This document shows positions 38,885 through 48,800 of a stretch of 64,000 nt of DNA, piece after piece. A model generated the notes under the pieces. The model was given only the letters and a program-made list of their open reading frames with translations. It was not told the origin of the DNA and ran no database searches. Both the position numbers and the translations under genes were made by a program. The first letter of the stretch is position 1; the number at the start of each line of letters is the position of its first letter. The DNA comes from Bacillus sp. BP-3 (GTDB lineage Bacteria; Bacillota; Bacilli; Bacillales; Bacillaceae_G): assembly GCF_028401955.1 (NCBI RefSeq), contig NZ_JAQOTJ010000004.1:124001-188000 (forward strand), read 5' to 3'.

Positions 38885-40404
38885 GTCTAAACATGTATCT
38901 AGGAGAAGTGCAATCTCAAACACAAAGTATGAATGCTATGTGCACTGCAACGATTCAAGGAATGGAACAAGTCATCAATTCGATTGATGCTTTTGTATTC
39001 GATGCTGTTTTGCAAGGGCAAACGTATGACAGTGCAAAAGCATACTTTGCACAAACCTTCCGCCCTTTAGCACAAGGAATCATTTACTTGTGTGAAGAAT
39101 TGATTCGTCAAAATGATGCCTTCCCAAACGATTTTCAATCCAAAGTAGCTTCAACAGATGTCATCGAACAAGAAATACTAGAACAAATGCGAGGGATTGA
39201 TCAAACGAAAGCAGGTATGGAAGGAATTAGTAATGTCCTTCCAGCTATGCAAGCTATGATGGGGATTTTTGATTTGATGAAACAAAAGCTGCAAGAAAAG
39301 CTAGAACATCTACGTGAATTCAATTCTACTTCTAGTAGTAATTATGATACAGCACTCCAACTAGCTGCGAGCATTGCGCGAGGGCTTGCGGAAGTTCAAA
39401 GCGGAAAAGGTTTTAGTCCCGCATCAGGAACATTTAGTACGCAAGGATTGAATATGGAGTGGACGGGGCCTATTCAAACGATTACAGAGGAAAAAGCGCG
39501 TGAAGCTGAAATTGAAAAAGAACTTGAAGAAGAAATGGCCTTAGAAGAACAAGAAGCCAATATACCATGGTATCAAAAAACAGGTACCGCTGCTTTGGAA
39601 TTTCTACAAGGTATTCCCGGATTTTCTCAAGGTTTTGACATTGCAATTGTCGAAAACGTTTTTGGATTAACACCACCTGTAAGTGATGAATTAGAAAACA
39701 GTACAAGCTATCAAGCTGGAAAGCTTACGGGACATGTTTTATCTGGGGCGTGGTCTATTGTAGAAATGTTTGCTGGTCTTACCCTCATAGGAGGCTCTAA
39801 TTTTTTAACTCTAGCAGCGGAATTAGTGACTGTTGGGGGAGCAACCCCAATTGCTGTCCCGGTTAATGGCGTTCTTACAGTAGCTGGAGCTACTGCTGCT
39901 GGCCATGGTGGATTTGTCTGGTATAATACAATTCAAAATGGTAAGGATACTATTCAAAAAATCCAGTCTTCTTCGTCTTCTGGTGGATCTAAGGGGGCAA
40001 CCAACCCTAATGCAATACGCAATGTAGGAGATGATATTCTAGATGTAATGGAAAGTAATGGTGGGCATACATTAGAAAAACATGTTTCTAAATCAAATGA
40101 AGATTTAATAAAAAGAGCCATACAAGAAGATGTGGATGCAACAAGTTATACTAATAAAAATACTGCAACAAAAGCGGTACAAGAAAATTTAAGAAAGAAT
40201 GCTGATGAAATTTCTAAATGGCTAAATGAAGAAAAAGGTGGAAGAAAAGTTTTTGATGTTGAGCATAAATATAGTATAGGGAAAGGTGTATTAGAAGATA
40301 AAAAACAGGTTATGTATAACTTAAATAAATCAAGAGTAGTTTTAATAAGGGATAGCTCATCGGAAGTAGGATTTAGAATATTAACATCATTTCCTTTGCC
40401 GTAA
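38881..40404 (+). CDS. LXG polymorphic toxin with RNase A-like C-terminal domain
   Basis: 507-residue type VII secretion effector. The N-terminal LXG domain (~1-200, MYLGEVQSQTQSMNAM, FRPLAQGIIYLCEELIR) is followed by a glycine-rich hydrophobic pre-toxin region (~270-345) and a C-terminal toxin domain (~380-507). The latter holds GGHTLEKHVSKS, a TSYTNKNTA segment and SKWL, matching the bacterial RNase A-like toxin family known from CdiA tips: His in HTLEKH and the T/Y near SYT are candidate catalytic residues. It would kill neighbouring Gram-positive cells by RNA cleavage. The immunity gene follows directly. Confidence 0.82.
   Translation: MSLNMYLGEVQSQTQSMNAMCTATIQGMEQVINSIDAFVFDAVLQGQTYDSAKAYFAQTFRPLAQGIIYLCEELIRQNDAFPNDFQSKVASTDVIEQEILEQMRGIDQTKAGMEGISNVLPAMQAMMGIFDLMKQKLQEKLEHLREFNSTSSSNYDTALQLAASIARGLAEVQSGKGFSPASGTFSTQGLNMEWTGPIQTITEEKAREAEIEKELEEEMALEEQEANIPWYQKTGTAALEFLQGIPGFSQGFDIAIVENVFGLTPPVSDELENSTSYQAGKLTGHVLSGAWSIVEMFAGLTLIGGSNFLTLAAELVTVGGATPIAVPVNGVLTVAGATAAGHGGFVWYNTIQNGKDTIQKIQSSSSSGGSKGATNPNAIRNVGDDILDVMESNGGHTLEKHVSKSNEDLIKRAIQEDVDATSYTNKNTATKAVQENLRKNADEISKWLNEEKGGRKVFDVEHKYSIGKGVLEDKKQVMYNLNKSRVVLIRDSSSEVGFRILTSFPLP
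39058..39480 (+). repeat. LXG-core direct repeat, copy A
   Basis: About 420 bp encoding the middle and end of the LXG domain, closely repeated at 41,397-41,820. The encoded segments read FRPLAQGIIYLCEELIR in both, with few changes through ASIARGLAEVQSGKGFS, after which the two genes diverge completely. Confidence 0.85.
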
Positions 40405-40421
40405 AATAAGGAGAGATTAGA

Positions 40422-40697
40422 ATGATTCATGAAAAACAATTAAGCAAATTAAGATATTTTCTCGAATGTTATTTTAATGTAAGTGCTGATTATTCAGAAT
40501 TAGATACGCTTATTAAGGAATATAAAGATATTGAAAATGCTGAATACATTAAAGATTTGAAAGAAGAAATTAGCATAGTATTATCAGTAGATAATATAGA
40601 ATTCATCAGAGGTTTTATAAAAAAATATGGAATGAGAAATATGAAAAGTGATGATAAAATTATATGGTTTTTGAATCATATAAAAAACAATATTTAA
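40422..40697 (+). CDS. immunity protein for the RNase A-like LXG toxin (CdiI-like)
   Basis: A 91-residue acidic, helical protein (LRYFLECYFNVSADY) 17 bases after the toxin gene. Its size, charge, position and the YF-x-D pattern resemble the CdiI_2-type immunity proteins that pair with RNase A-like toxins. Function is inferred mainly from position. A GGAGAG ribosome site precedes the ATG. Confidence 0.68.
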   Translation: MIHEKQLSKLRYFLECYFNVSADYSELDTLIKEYKDIENAEYIKDLKEEISIVLSVDNIEFIRGFIKKYGMRNMKSDDKIIWFLNHIKNNI

Positions 40698-41150
40698 ATG
40701 CATACAGCCAATAAAATTCCTAATAATTTTTAAGCCTGATGTGTTCTTAAATCGGGCTATACCACCTATTTCGCAAAGTATAATAGCAGCTGTAACAGCT
40801 TCAATCTAGGTATTGAAATAAAGGTATATACATTGAAACTGATGCTATTGAAGATACAACAGTATGGATTTTTGTATATATTCTAAAGGCGGGCAAAACT
40901 AGCTCTAATGATTGTAATTGGTGAAACGTTGTGAACTGTTTCTTTTGTGAATTTCTCCATCATATTTTTAAATTTATTGCTGGTGTTCTTTACTGAGATA
41001 AAAAATATGGACACTGTGTAACTTAGACATCCTTAAAGAAACATATGAAAATATTAGAAAAGCCGCCTTCATAGGCGGTTTTATTTTACGTTTATACTAT
41101 CATTCCCTCTAAACTTGCTTCTATCTTGTCTAAAACTAGCTTTTTTGGAT
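40698..41150 (+). other. gene-poor spacer between toxin cassettes
   Basis: I see no intact gene here. The stretch is AT-rich and probably debris of older cassettes. It contains one clear terminator (41,058-41,087). Confidence 0.5.
41058..41087 (+). terminator. rho-independent terminator after the first toxin cassette
   Basis: AAAAGCCGCCT / AGGCGGTTTTATTTT, a GC-rich hairpin with T run on the plus strand. Confidence 0.82.
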
Positions 41151-41396
41151 ATGAAAATGCCGTTATTTCTTCCTTCCTCATATGACAAGTCAAATCATCT
41201 ATCTACAACTGAAGATAATGGAGCAAGATTTTTAGGGGATTCTAAAGAGGCTCCTGAATAAATATTGAAAGATGCAATGAACAATGGAACGGTCCAGTCA
41301 GTAGCGGATAATGGATTAACTAAAATGGGAAAACAAAGTTATTCAGTAATAATTGATGCTGGAAAAACTGTAGGGACAAAGGAAGAAAACCTAATA
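41151..41396 (+). pseudogene. toxin C-terminal relic fused to truncated LXG gene
   Basis: One frame from ATG 41,151 reads LPSSYDKSNHLSTTEDNGAR then FLGDSKEAPE, stops at TAA (41,259-41,261), and resumes in the same frame as ILKDAMNNGTVQSVADNG ... SYSVIIDAGKTVGTKEENLI. This resembles the end of a polymorphic toxin domain, different from both tips in this locus. At 41,397 it passes directly into LXG sequence. It is the leftover of a third toxin cassette, disabled by the in-frame stop. Confidence 0.65.
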
Positions 41397-42779
41397 TTCC
41401 GTCCTTTAGCGCAAGGAATTATTTACTTATGTGAAGAATTAATTCGCGAGAATAATGCCTTCCCGAACGATTTCCAGTCACAAGTCGCTACAACAGATGT
41501 CATCGAAGAAGAAATAAAGGAACAAATTCGAGGGATTGAGCAAACAAAAGCAGGTATTGAAGGAATCAGTAGTACCCTTCCAAGTATGAAAGTTATGGTA
41601 GACATGTTTGATGCTATGAAGCGAAAACTACAGGAAAAACTAGACCATCTACATCGATTTAATTATACTTCTAGTAGTAACTATGATACAGCAATCCAAC
41701 TTGCTGCCAGCATTGCACGAGGGCTTGCGGAAGTTCAAAGCGGGAAAGGTTTTAGTTTCGCATCAGGGACATTTAGTACACAAGAACTAAATATGGATTG
41801 GGCAGCTCCTATTCAAGAAATTATAGCAAAACGTGAAGCAGAATGGTTTTCCAGTCAAGGTGTTGAAGAATTTGGTCAATCTGATTTCATGAAGAATGAC
41901 AAGACTACATTAGATCAATTTAAAGAAGGATGGCAAATCGGTTCTGGACGAGCTGTTGGAGACGAAATCGAAGGTCTTAAAGCATTGAGTGACAAGGAAA
42001 CGTGGGAAGATATGGTGTATGCTGCATCGCACCCTTTTAATACCCTTAGAACCATGTACAATGTCCTTTCAGATTCATATATTAAGAATGTAAAAAATGG
42101 TGATTTTGAAGATGCTGTAATATGGTTCAGTTATGGGGCAACACAATTCGCAATAGGTGCACTTTTTGATAAAGGTATTGGTACAATCGCAACAGTGTTA
42201 AAAGGAGCCAGATATGCAAGAGTAAAGGACGTCAAAGTACCACGTATACAACAAACTGTTACAAATTGGGTTGATAATTTAAGCATAGAAAATCGACTTG
42301 CTTTTGCCGATACTAATGGACTAAACTTAAAATCTTTCGATAATCCTATGTTTAATGAAGCTAAGGATACTTTTTTATTCTTCGATAAATATAAGTCTCA
42401 TCCAAATTCTATTTTTTTGAACAATAAATCTGTCGAACACCTTTTTCATGGGAACTTTAATAGATATAGAGAAGCTGGTGGATACCATCATGAAAGTATG
42501 ATGGGTGAAGGAAAAATAAAACCTGGTACTGAATCAACACCTAATCGTTTTGGTGTATATACTGCTGAAATCGAAGTTAGTGGAGTTCCGAAAAGCTCAC
42601 CATCTACCTTTTTTCCAAAACATTGGGATAGAACACAAGTACTAGAAGCAATTCACGAGGCTTATAACAATAAAAGACGTATAAATGGTAATTTATATTC
42701 AGGTAGAACATCAGCAGGAATGGAAATTAGGTTGGTTCTTATTAATGATAAAATCATAACTGTTTATCCAATGTATTGA
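41265..42779 (+). pseudogene. 5'-truncated LXG toxin gene with EndoU-type nuclease tip
   Basis: The open frame (best start TTG 41,265) has 504 codons. Codons 1-44 are toxin relic; from codon 45 (F of FRPLAQG, position 41,397) it is LXG, lacking the first ~59 LXG residues present in the upstream gene. The middle is a pre-toxin region (~200-330). The C-terminus (~375-504) looks like an EndoU RNase: histidines in HLFHGNFN and GYHHESMM, STFFPKHW, and the terminal TVYPMY. Without the LXG N-terminus it is unlikely to be secreted as encoded, so it is best read as a silent toxin cassette. Confidence 0.75.
41397..41820 (+). repeat. LXG-core direct repeat, copy B
   Basis: Second copy of the segment at 39,058-39,480, in the same orientation and about 2.3 kb downstream. 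Homologous recombination between the copies would replace the RNase A-like tip and its immunity gene with the EndoU tip and its immunity gene. Confidence 0.85.
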
Positions 42780-42799
42780 AGAATGTGAGGTACCAAAAA

Positions 42800-43141
42800 A
42801 TGAAATATAACTATACTATAACAAAAAATGAAGATCTAGATTCTTTAAAAATAGAATTACCAAAAGGACTAGAAATTGTGGCAACATTTTTAGAAAACGA
42901 TATACAAGGTATTCCAATTAAATGGTGGTTGCAAGAGATTGATGAAGTATTAAATAACTTAAAAGAATATAATGAATTTAAAGGTATATTATGTGCAGTT
43001 CAAGTAAAAAAAGATGAGACCATAATTGTCGATTTATATTCTATCCACGATCCTAATATATGTAAAATAGAAACAATCGAATTAAGAAAATTAATTGAAG
43101 TTTGGGGACAAGCACAAAAAGTTTATAAAGATAACAACTAA
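42800..43141 (+). CDS. probable immunity protein for the EndoU toxin
   Basis: 113-residue protein (MKYNYTITKNEDLDSLKIEL), not recognised by family, no membrane segment. It follows the EndoU-tipped gene by 20 bases and has a GTGAGGT ribosome site 8 bases before ATG 42,800. Immunity is inferred from position and size. Confidence 0.6.
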   Translation: MKYNYTITKNEDLDSLKIELPKGLEIVATFLENDIQGIPIKWWLQEIDEVLNNLKEYNEFKGILCAVQVKKDETIIVDLYSIHDPNICKIETIELRKLIEVWGQAQKVYKDNN

Positions 43142-43170
43142 AAAAATTAGTTTCTATGAAGAAATTCATA

Positions 43171-43260
43171 TTAAGCTATTTCTTTGGCATGGGCTCGGTA
43201 TTGTACCGAGTTCATGTCTTTTAGTTTAGCTTTAATTCGTTTGTTATTGTAGTTATGTAT
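43171..43260 (-). pseudogene. IS3-family transposase C-terminal fragment
   Basis: Minus-strand translation HNYNNKRIKAKLKDMNS, then VQYRAHAKEIA and stop, is the well-known last ~30 residues of IS3-family (IS150-type) OrfB. No terminal repeat or remaining transposase is seen around it. The rest of the 43,142-43,390 gap shows no gene. Confidence 0.75.
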
Positions 43261-43390
43261 TCCAACGTTTAATTAAACAAGATAAAATAACAACACCCTA
43301 CTGGAAAATGCTGTGATTGTTTTGAAAAAAAGATAACCAAGAAAGTTTTATTATTACAGGATATCCAGAAAAGTAGAGGAGAGAATTTAT

Positions 43391-43693
43391 ATGGAAAGTA
43401 AATATAGCCCTTATAAAGAATTAGGTGATTTTTTTGCAGGAACATTTCACCAAGACATGGAATCACCTGAGGAAGCTCTTAGTGAATTTATAATGGAAGT
43501 TAATAAAACCTGTATCGAAAATACTATAAATGATATACTTTCATTTTTAAACGGTAATTTAACTGATAGTGAAAAAGAGGAATTTATTACATATAAAACT
43601 TATATTTATTTCCCTGCATTAAACTTAACAGCTATAGAATGGTTACAGCAGACCCTTGAAATACTAAAGGAATCTATAAAAGATAAAGAATAA
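43391..43693 (+). CDS. orphan immunity protein (CdiI_2-like)
   Basis: 100-residue acidic protein with YKELGDFFAGTFHQDMESPE, the pattern of CdiI_2-type immunity proteins. No toxin gene precedes it; an IS3 scrap does. It probably guards against a related RNase A-like toxin carried by other strains. An AGGAGAG ribosome site precedes the ATG. Confidence 0.65.
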   Translation: MESKYSPYKELGDFFAGTFHQDMESPEEALSEFIMEVNKTCIENTINDILSFLNGNLTDSEKEEFITYKTYIYFPALNLTAIEWLQQTLEILKESIKDKE

Positions 43694-43708
43694 AATTACA
43701 CTAAACAA

Positions 43709-43735
43709 AGCCGACTCATAAGAGCCGGCTCTCGT
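43709..43735. terminator. bidirectional terminator between LXG island and lysis genes
   Basis: AGCCGACTC / GAGCCGGCT hairpin between convergent genes at the end of the endolysin gene. Confidence 0.75.
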
Positions 43736-43736
43736 C

Positions 43737-44756
43737 TTATCTAAGCCAATTTACATAAGGCTCATCAAAATACATCCAACCTTCTACACCTTCACCAGTT
43801 ACATAAATCCAATTTTCGTAACGATAATGAACGTCATAAGCGGAACGCTTTGTAATTTTATTGATAACAACATCACCAGTACTCGCACCTTTTCTAAGGT
43901 TAACATCAGTTGCATTAACCCACACGACACCTTTACTTTTTCCGTCCTTATTGATTTTACAAACATCATCTCTCATCCAATTATCAGAATTTACTTTGTA
44001 CCAAAAATGAGATCCATCGTATGACCACTCATAATACGTATGCCCTTGTCCTTTTGTAGTTTGTCGCATAATAGGTGCATTTACATTAGGTTCTTTACGA
44101 ATATTAGCTACATCAGCAGTCGTTGTAAGGTACCCTAAAACTTCCTCTTGTGGAGGAGCAAGTTGAGAATCATTTCCTATAAACCATTCTAGTGACTTAT
44201 CACCAATAAGTTTATTTACATCACAGTTGCCGATACCTTCCACATACCCACCAGTTGCATTATCAGCATACTGCCAAATATCGCATGCATATGCAGGCTT
44301 TGCTCCATAGCGAGGAATCCACAAGAAATCAGCTTGTACATTTTGTAATCCATAAGAGTCGTACATATGATGAGATACATAGAAACCTACTTTCCATCCT
44401 TCTGCTTTTAACGTGTCTATAAACGCTTGTGAAGCTTTTGCTAGATTAGTACCTCCACAGCTTGATAGAGTGTCGTCTTCAACGTCTAGTACTAAAAATT
44501 TAGCGTTAGGACTAACACGAGCCATAAAGTCTCTTGCTTCAACAATTGCATCTTCCACAGATACATAGCAGCCATATGCATAAGCAGCGTGTGGAATGCC
44601 TCGTTCTTCTAAATTTTCAACGTGTTGTTTGTATAAATAATCAGCTTTATTTGAACCATATTGTACACGGCAGATTGCTAAATCAAGATTTTGAGCAGCT
44701 ACGTCCCAATTAATAGAGTCATTGTATTTTGAAATATCGATAATATTTTTTGTCAT
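43737..44756 (-). CDS. endolysin: GH25 muramidase with two SH3 domains
   Basis: 339 residues. The N-terminal glycoside hydrolase 25 domain (~1-190) starts with NIIDISKYNDSINWD and holds the acidic pair in FLVLDVEDD. Two C-terminal bacterial SH3 domains (~205-265 and ~275-337) bind the cell wall. No signal peptide, so export depends on the holin. Its start overlaps the holin stop by 1 base. Last gene of the phage late operon. Confidence 0.92.
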   Translation of the reverse strand: MTKNIIDISKYNDSINWDVAAQNLDLAICRVQYGSNKADYLYKQHVENLEERGIPHAAYAYGCYVSVEDAIVEARDFMARVSPNAKFLVLDVEDDTLSSCGGTNLAKASQAFIDTLKAEGWKVGFYVSHHMYDSYGLQNVQADFLWIPRYGAKPAYACDIWQYADNATGGYVEGIGNCDVNKLIGDKSLEWFIGNDSQLAPPQEEVLGYLTTTADVANIRKEPNVNAPIMRQTTKGQGHTYYEWSYDGSHFWYKVNSDNWMRDDVCKINKDGKSKGVVWVNATDVNLRKGASTGDVVINKITKRSAYDVHYRYENWIYVTGEGVEGWMYFDEPYVNWLR

Positions 44757-44962
44757 TATTTATTCTCTCCTTTTTGAACTTCTTCATGATCTGACCAAAT
44801 ACCTAAAGCAATGCCGAATAAGTAAACAGCTTGCTGTACCTTTTCTAAATCGCCTTCAAAACCTTTAACACCAAAAACAGGTAGCATTAATCCAAGGCAT
44901 GAAAAAAGCGCAACCCATGTTTTCCAGTTGCGCAAACGCTTTTTAATATTTTCTTTGTTCAT
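44756..44962 (-). CDS. phage holin (phi LC3 type)
   Basis: 68 residues with basic N-terminus (MNKENIKKRLRNWKTWVALF), two hydrophobic segments (~14-33 and ~45-58) and a charged tail, matching the phi LC3 holin family. Directly precedes the endolysin. Confidence 0.82.
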   Translation of the reverse strand: MNKENIKKRLRNWKTWVALFSCLGLMLPVFGVKGFEGDLEKVQQAVYLFGIALGIWSDHEEVQKGENK

Positions 44963-44970
44963 AATATCTC

Positions 44971-45228
44971 CTACTTTCCTGCAAATTTAAAAAGAGCCAT
45001 TATCCCACCAGTGATAATAGCTCCAATAACTGTTGTACCAATCCAAAATACAAGCTTGTCCAGTTTATCTACACGCAAATGTGCGCTTTTTGCTGACTGT
45101 TGCGCCTCAATTGCAATATCTTTCACGTTTCCGAGTAAATCAAGTTTTGTTTCTACCCTTGTTAATCCAACTAGTAGTTCTCTGAATTCATCATGTTTTG
45201 GTTGTTCCAAGTCATCACCACCTTTCAA
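44971..45228 (-). CDS. XhlA-like lysis accessory protein (copy 1)
   Basis: 85 residues: a helical N-terminal region (HDEFRELLVGLTRVETKLD) and one C-terminal transmembrane helix (~60-80). This is the hemolysin XhlA/membrane-anchored coiled-coil pattern from phage lysis cassettes. It lies 8 bases upstream of the holin. Confidence 0.72.
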   Translation of the reverse strand: MKGGDDLEQPKHDEFRELLVGLTRVETKLDLLGNVKDIAIEAQQSAKSAHLRVDKLDKLVFWIGTTVIGAIITGGIMALFKFAGK

Positions 45229-45273
45229 ATAAAAAGAGAGACGTTTGTCCCTCTTTTAAGTACAATCAATATC

Positions 45274-45507
45274 TTACAATACGCCCTTCATTAACAATCC
45301 TAATATTCCCATGATAATAGAGCTAACTATGATTCTTAAAATCCAAGTTGTATTTGTGCTAATTTTCTCTAATTGCTTATTGATTGTAGTGATATCTTTT
45401 TCGCTAATGGTTACACGAGTTTCTATATTACGAATATCCCTCATGACTTCTTTGTTTTCTAATCTTAAATTTTCTAATTCTTTTTTTAAGTCTTCTAAGT
45501 TCTCCAT
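45274..45507 (-). CDS. XhlA-like lysis accessory protein (copy 2)
   Basis: 77 residues: coiled coil (~1-50, MENLEDLKKELENLRLENKE) and a C-terminal transmembrane helix (~54-73). It resembles XhlA more closely than copy 1. The next gene upstream is the 56-residue protein at 45,636; the small gap has no feature. Confidence 0.75.
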   Translation of the reverse strand: MENLEDLKKELENLRLENKEVMRDIRNIETRVTISEKDITTINKQLEKISTNTTWILRIIVSSIIMGILGLLMKGVL

Positions 45508-45635
45508 GCATTCACACCCTTAAAATACTTCAAATAATATAATCCCTATATATTATGAGACAAGTCTTTTCATGGTGAATGTGTTCCAATTATTTTACAC
45601 TAAAGCCGTATTTTGTTTTAAAAAATAAAAAAGCC

Positions 45636-45806
45636 TTACTTATTAGCAGACTTTGGTTTCAACTTCTCATTTTCTTCTATTAACTTTTGATTTTGTGCTT
45701 CTAGTTCGATTACGCGAGCCAGATAAATGTTTTTGTCGTGCGTAACCGCACTTAGTTGTTCTTCCACGACTTTTGCGTACATTTCTGCACTAGCTGTTAT
45801 TTTCAC
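45636..45806 (-). CDS. small phage protein, hypothetical
   Basis: 56 residues starting at GTG 45,806 with AGGTGAT 7 bases upstream; overlaps the Tal gene end by 17 bases. The sequence MKITASAEMYAKVVEEQLSA leads into a leucine-zipper-like helix ending ENEKLKPKSANK. Small coiled-coil proteins of this type are common between tail fibre and lysis genes, but their role is unknown. Confidence 0.7.
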   Translation of the reverse strand: MKITASAEMYAKVVEEQLSAVTHDKNIYLARVIELEAQNQKLIEENEKLKPKSANK

Positions 45807-48800
45807 TGTTAATCACCTTTTCTATTTTGTTTAATATTTCTTCAATTTTAGTTAATCTATCTTCCGTTTTTGTTCTGTATTCTTTATCTTCAATTACATG
45901 TTCTTTTAATGCAGCCATGTTAATGGAGCCCATTCCATATACATCAACACCAGTTCGATTTTTATCTGTCAATTGCGATGGAGCATCATCAGCTATAACA
46001 CCATAGTGAATATTGATATCATTTATAGTTAATAGTTCATCATCTTCTTTACGTTCTGCACGTCTTTTATAAAGTTCTTCCATATCAGATTTATAGTAAT
46101 ATTCTTTTATTTCGGCTTGCATAACAACGTCTAAGGCACTAAATTGTAAATCTTTAATTCCTGTTTTTAGTTTTCTTTGTGAAGAGTTTCGGAATGCAGC
46201 TGCTGCTATACCTTTTGGACCAGAACCACTTGCATTTTTAACTTGAAAATCTCCATCCCACCCATCATCGCAACATAACATTGACTTATACATAGTTAAA
46301 TGTGAACCGCCACTTTCGGCAATCCACTCATTCTTATAATTTGTACCGTTACTAAAATTCCGGAAAATGATTCCGTGCGTTGATAACAATGAAGATTCGC
46401 TTTTTTCAGGATTACTAAGTGTAATCGTTGGTCTCCATCCCATACCTGAGTCATATGTTTGAGCAGTAATATTTTTATTTTGACCAGCATCATTTAAAAC
46501 AAACATTCTACCATTATATGATCCACCATCATTGCCATTGTTAAACTTCATTCCCCATGATCCAATTTCTACGGAGTTTGCTAATCCACCATCTTCTTTA
46601 TATCCTCTACTATAGAAAAGCCCTTTTTCCAAACCCGTAACAATTTTCTTCGCCCATGTGTTAGACTCACTTGGAGTTACAAAACCTTGTGTAAAAACTT
46701 TACCATTGGACATCTCTGAAAAGTTGTTTCCATCGTTTGGATCTTTTGCTCTAATAGTGATACCTTCTAAAAACTTACCTGCAATTGATTCTGCTGTTAC
46801 TGCACCAATTAAATTTATACGCTTCGCTTCTATTTTAATTGCTTCAGCTGTTTGGTTAATACTCGAAACTACATTACCGACTCTAACTGTACTTAGAATA
46901 TCTTTTTCAGTAACACTGATACGTGCTTCCATTTCTTTCACATAAGCACCTGTAGCATATTTACCATCGGATTCTACCCGTGTATATACTTCGGTCTTTT
47001 TAGCTGCAAGGCTAATTCCTTCTTTTGTTGCAGAAATATCCCGGTCGATTTGCTCTGTTTTCTTGTTATAGTCGGCAGTCGCTACTTTTTCAGCAATTTG
47101 TCCGAGTAACTCATCTCTACCAACTACATCCATTGCATTTTCAGTAAACTCAGATGGTTTTGTTCCACGTTGTAACATCATTTTAGACGCCCACAACTTA
47201 CCATTTCTTGATACAAAGAACATCGCATTTACAGCTGCGGTTCCTGCTGGTGCTTTAGCAGTTAAAAACGATTGTTTCCAAACGTTGTTTTCTAAAGCGA
47301 TATTGGAACCTGGAAAAAATATTCTTTTTCCTGTAGCATCATAGAAATTAATACAAATGATTGCGCCTTTATCAAATTTACTTTTATCATCAGTCATAAA
47401 CCAACCAGACATAACAAAATTTTCACCTTCTGATGCAGGAACATTTTCACTTGTTGCACCTCGCCAGGAATCTGCAGCTAAATTACTTTGATTAGACAAA
47501 ATACTATAACAACCATTGTAAGTCGTAACTGTATCTCGTGTAACACTAGTTCCCAATGTCCAATGGCTTGCATCTTTTCTCAACAATGAATTTTTGATCA
47601 AGTTATCCATTCCTATGCTGCTAACATAGTTACCAACTTCGGTAATAGACACTTTTGCTTTGATAGCTTCAGCTTGTGTCTCAAGTGTGGATTGCGCCTG
47701 TTTGATTTGTTCACCTTGCGTTGTTTGTGTTTTAGAAATACTTTCTACACTCTGTTTAATAGAATCCGTTGTACGGGTTAATTCAGCTGTTTTCTGTTCG
47801 AATTGACCTTGTTTTTGTTCAACGCTCGTTAATTTCTCAGTAATTTGCCCAGCCTTTTCTTCAATCTCGGTTGTTTTTTTAGACAGATTTCCAACGGTTG
47901 TTTTTTGTTCATCCACAGTTGCTTTTATATCTGAGATAGTACGGGTATTTCCTTCTGCTGTTTGTTTTGCTTCATTAGCTGTTTTACTGACTTGTGATAC
48001 ATTATTACCAAAATCAGTAACACTTTGCTTTGTTGCCATTTGACTGATAGCTGTATCTGTCTGTGTAAACTTAGTGCTAATGTCATCAAACTTCTTAATG
48101 TTTCCATTCTTATCTGTTTCGTATATTTGTTTACTCACAAAACCTTCAAGCTTTTTATCACTTTCCTCTTTTGTATAAACACCACTTTTATCAGCTTTGT
48201 CTTTTAATTGACTATCAAGCCACTCTTTATCAGCTAGGTCTTGCATATCAGATAAAATTTGTTGTATTTCCTTGTTTGTTTTTTCCTCAGAAGCCTTGAT
48301 TGCACCATCAACGTCTGGAACGATTATATCCCACGTTATACCGTTCCATTTTTTCAGAATCCCTGGTTTCCCTTTCGAGGTATCCAGCCATAGCGTTTTA
48401 CCTGGTTCAAGATTAGTTGTTGGTTCCGTATTACTCTCAATAATAGTAGTTTGAAAGTTCTTTTGGTTTTCTTTCACAAGCTCCGCAAGTTTCTTTGCTG
48501 CTTCACTTTCTTGCTTGGCTTCTTCTGCTTTTTTATCTGTCATAGCATTGATACGGTCTGTATAGTTATTGGATTCCTCTAATAACCTTTGATCCAATTC
48601 TCTTACTACAGAAAGAATATCAGCCGTCCATTTCTTTTGTTCTTCAGTACGGTCCACAAGTTCATCTCGTTTGTTACTAAACTCATAATTATTTGGTGTC
48701 TGTTCATATGGATAACGGGTACGTTTTACAACGCGCACATCAAAATCCATATTGTACTTATGATGTTGAAGGATTGCTTTATCTCCAACCTTAGGTTCAT

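Noticed and set aside
40698-41150. CRISPR array or small RNA in the toxin-island gap
   Set aside because: No regularly spaced repeats were seen, and only one terminator hairpin is present.
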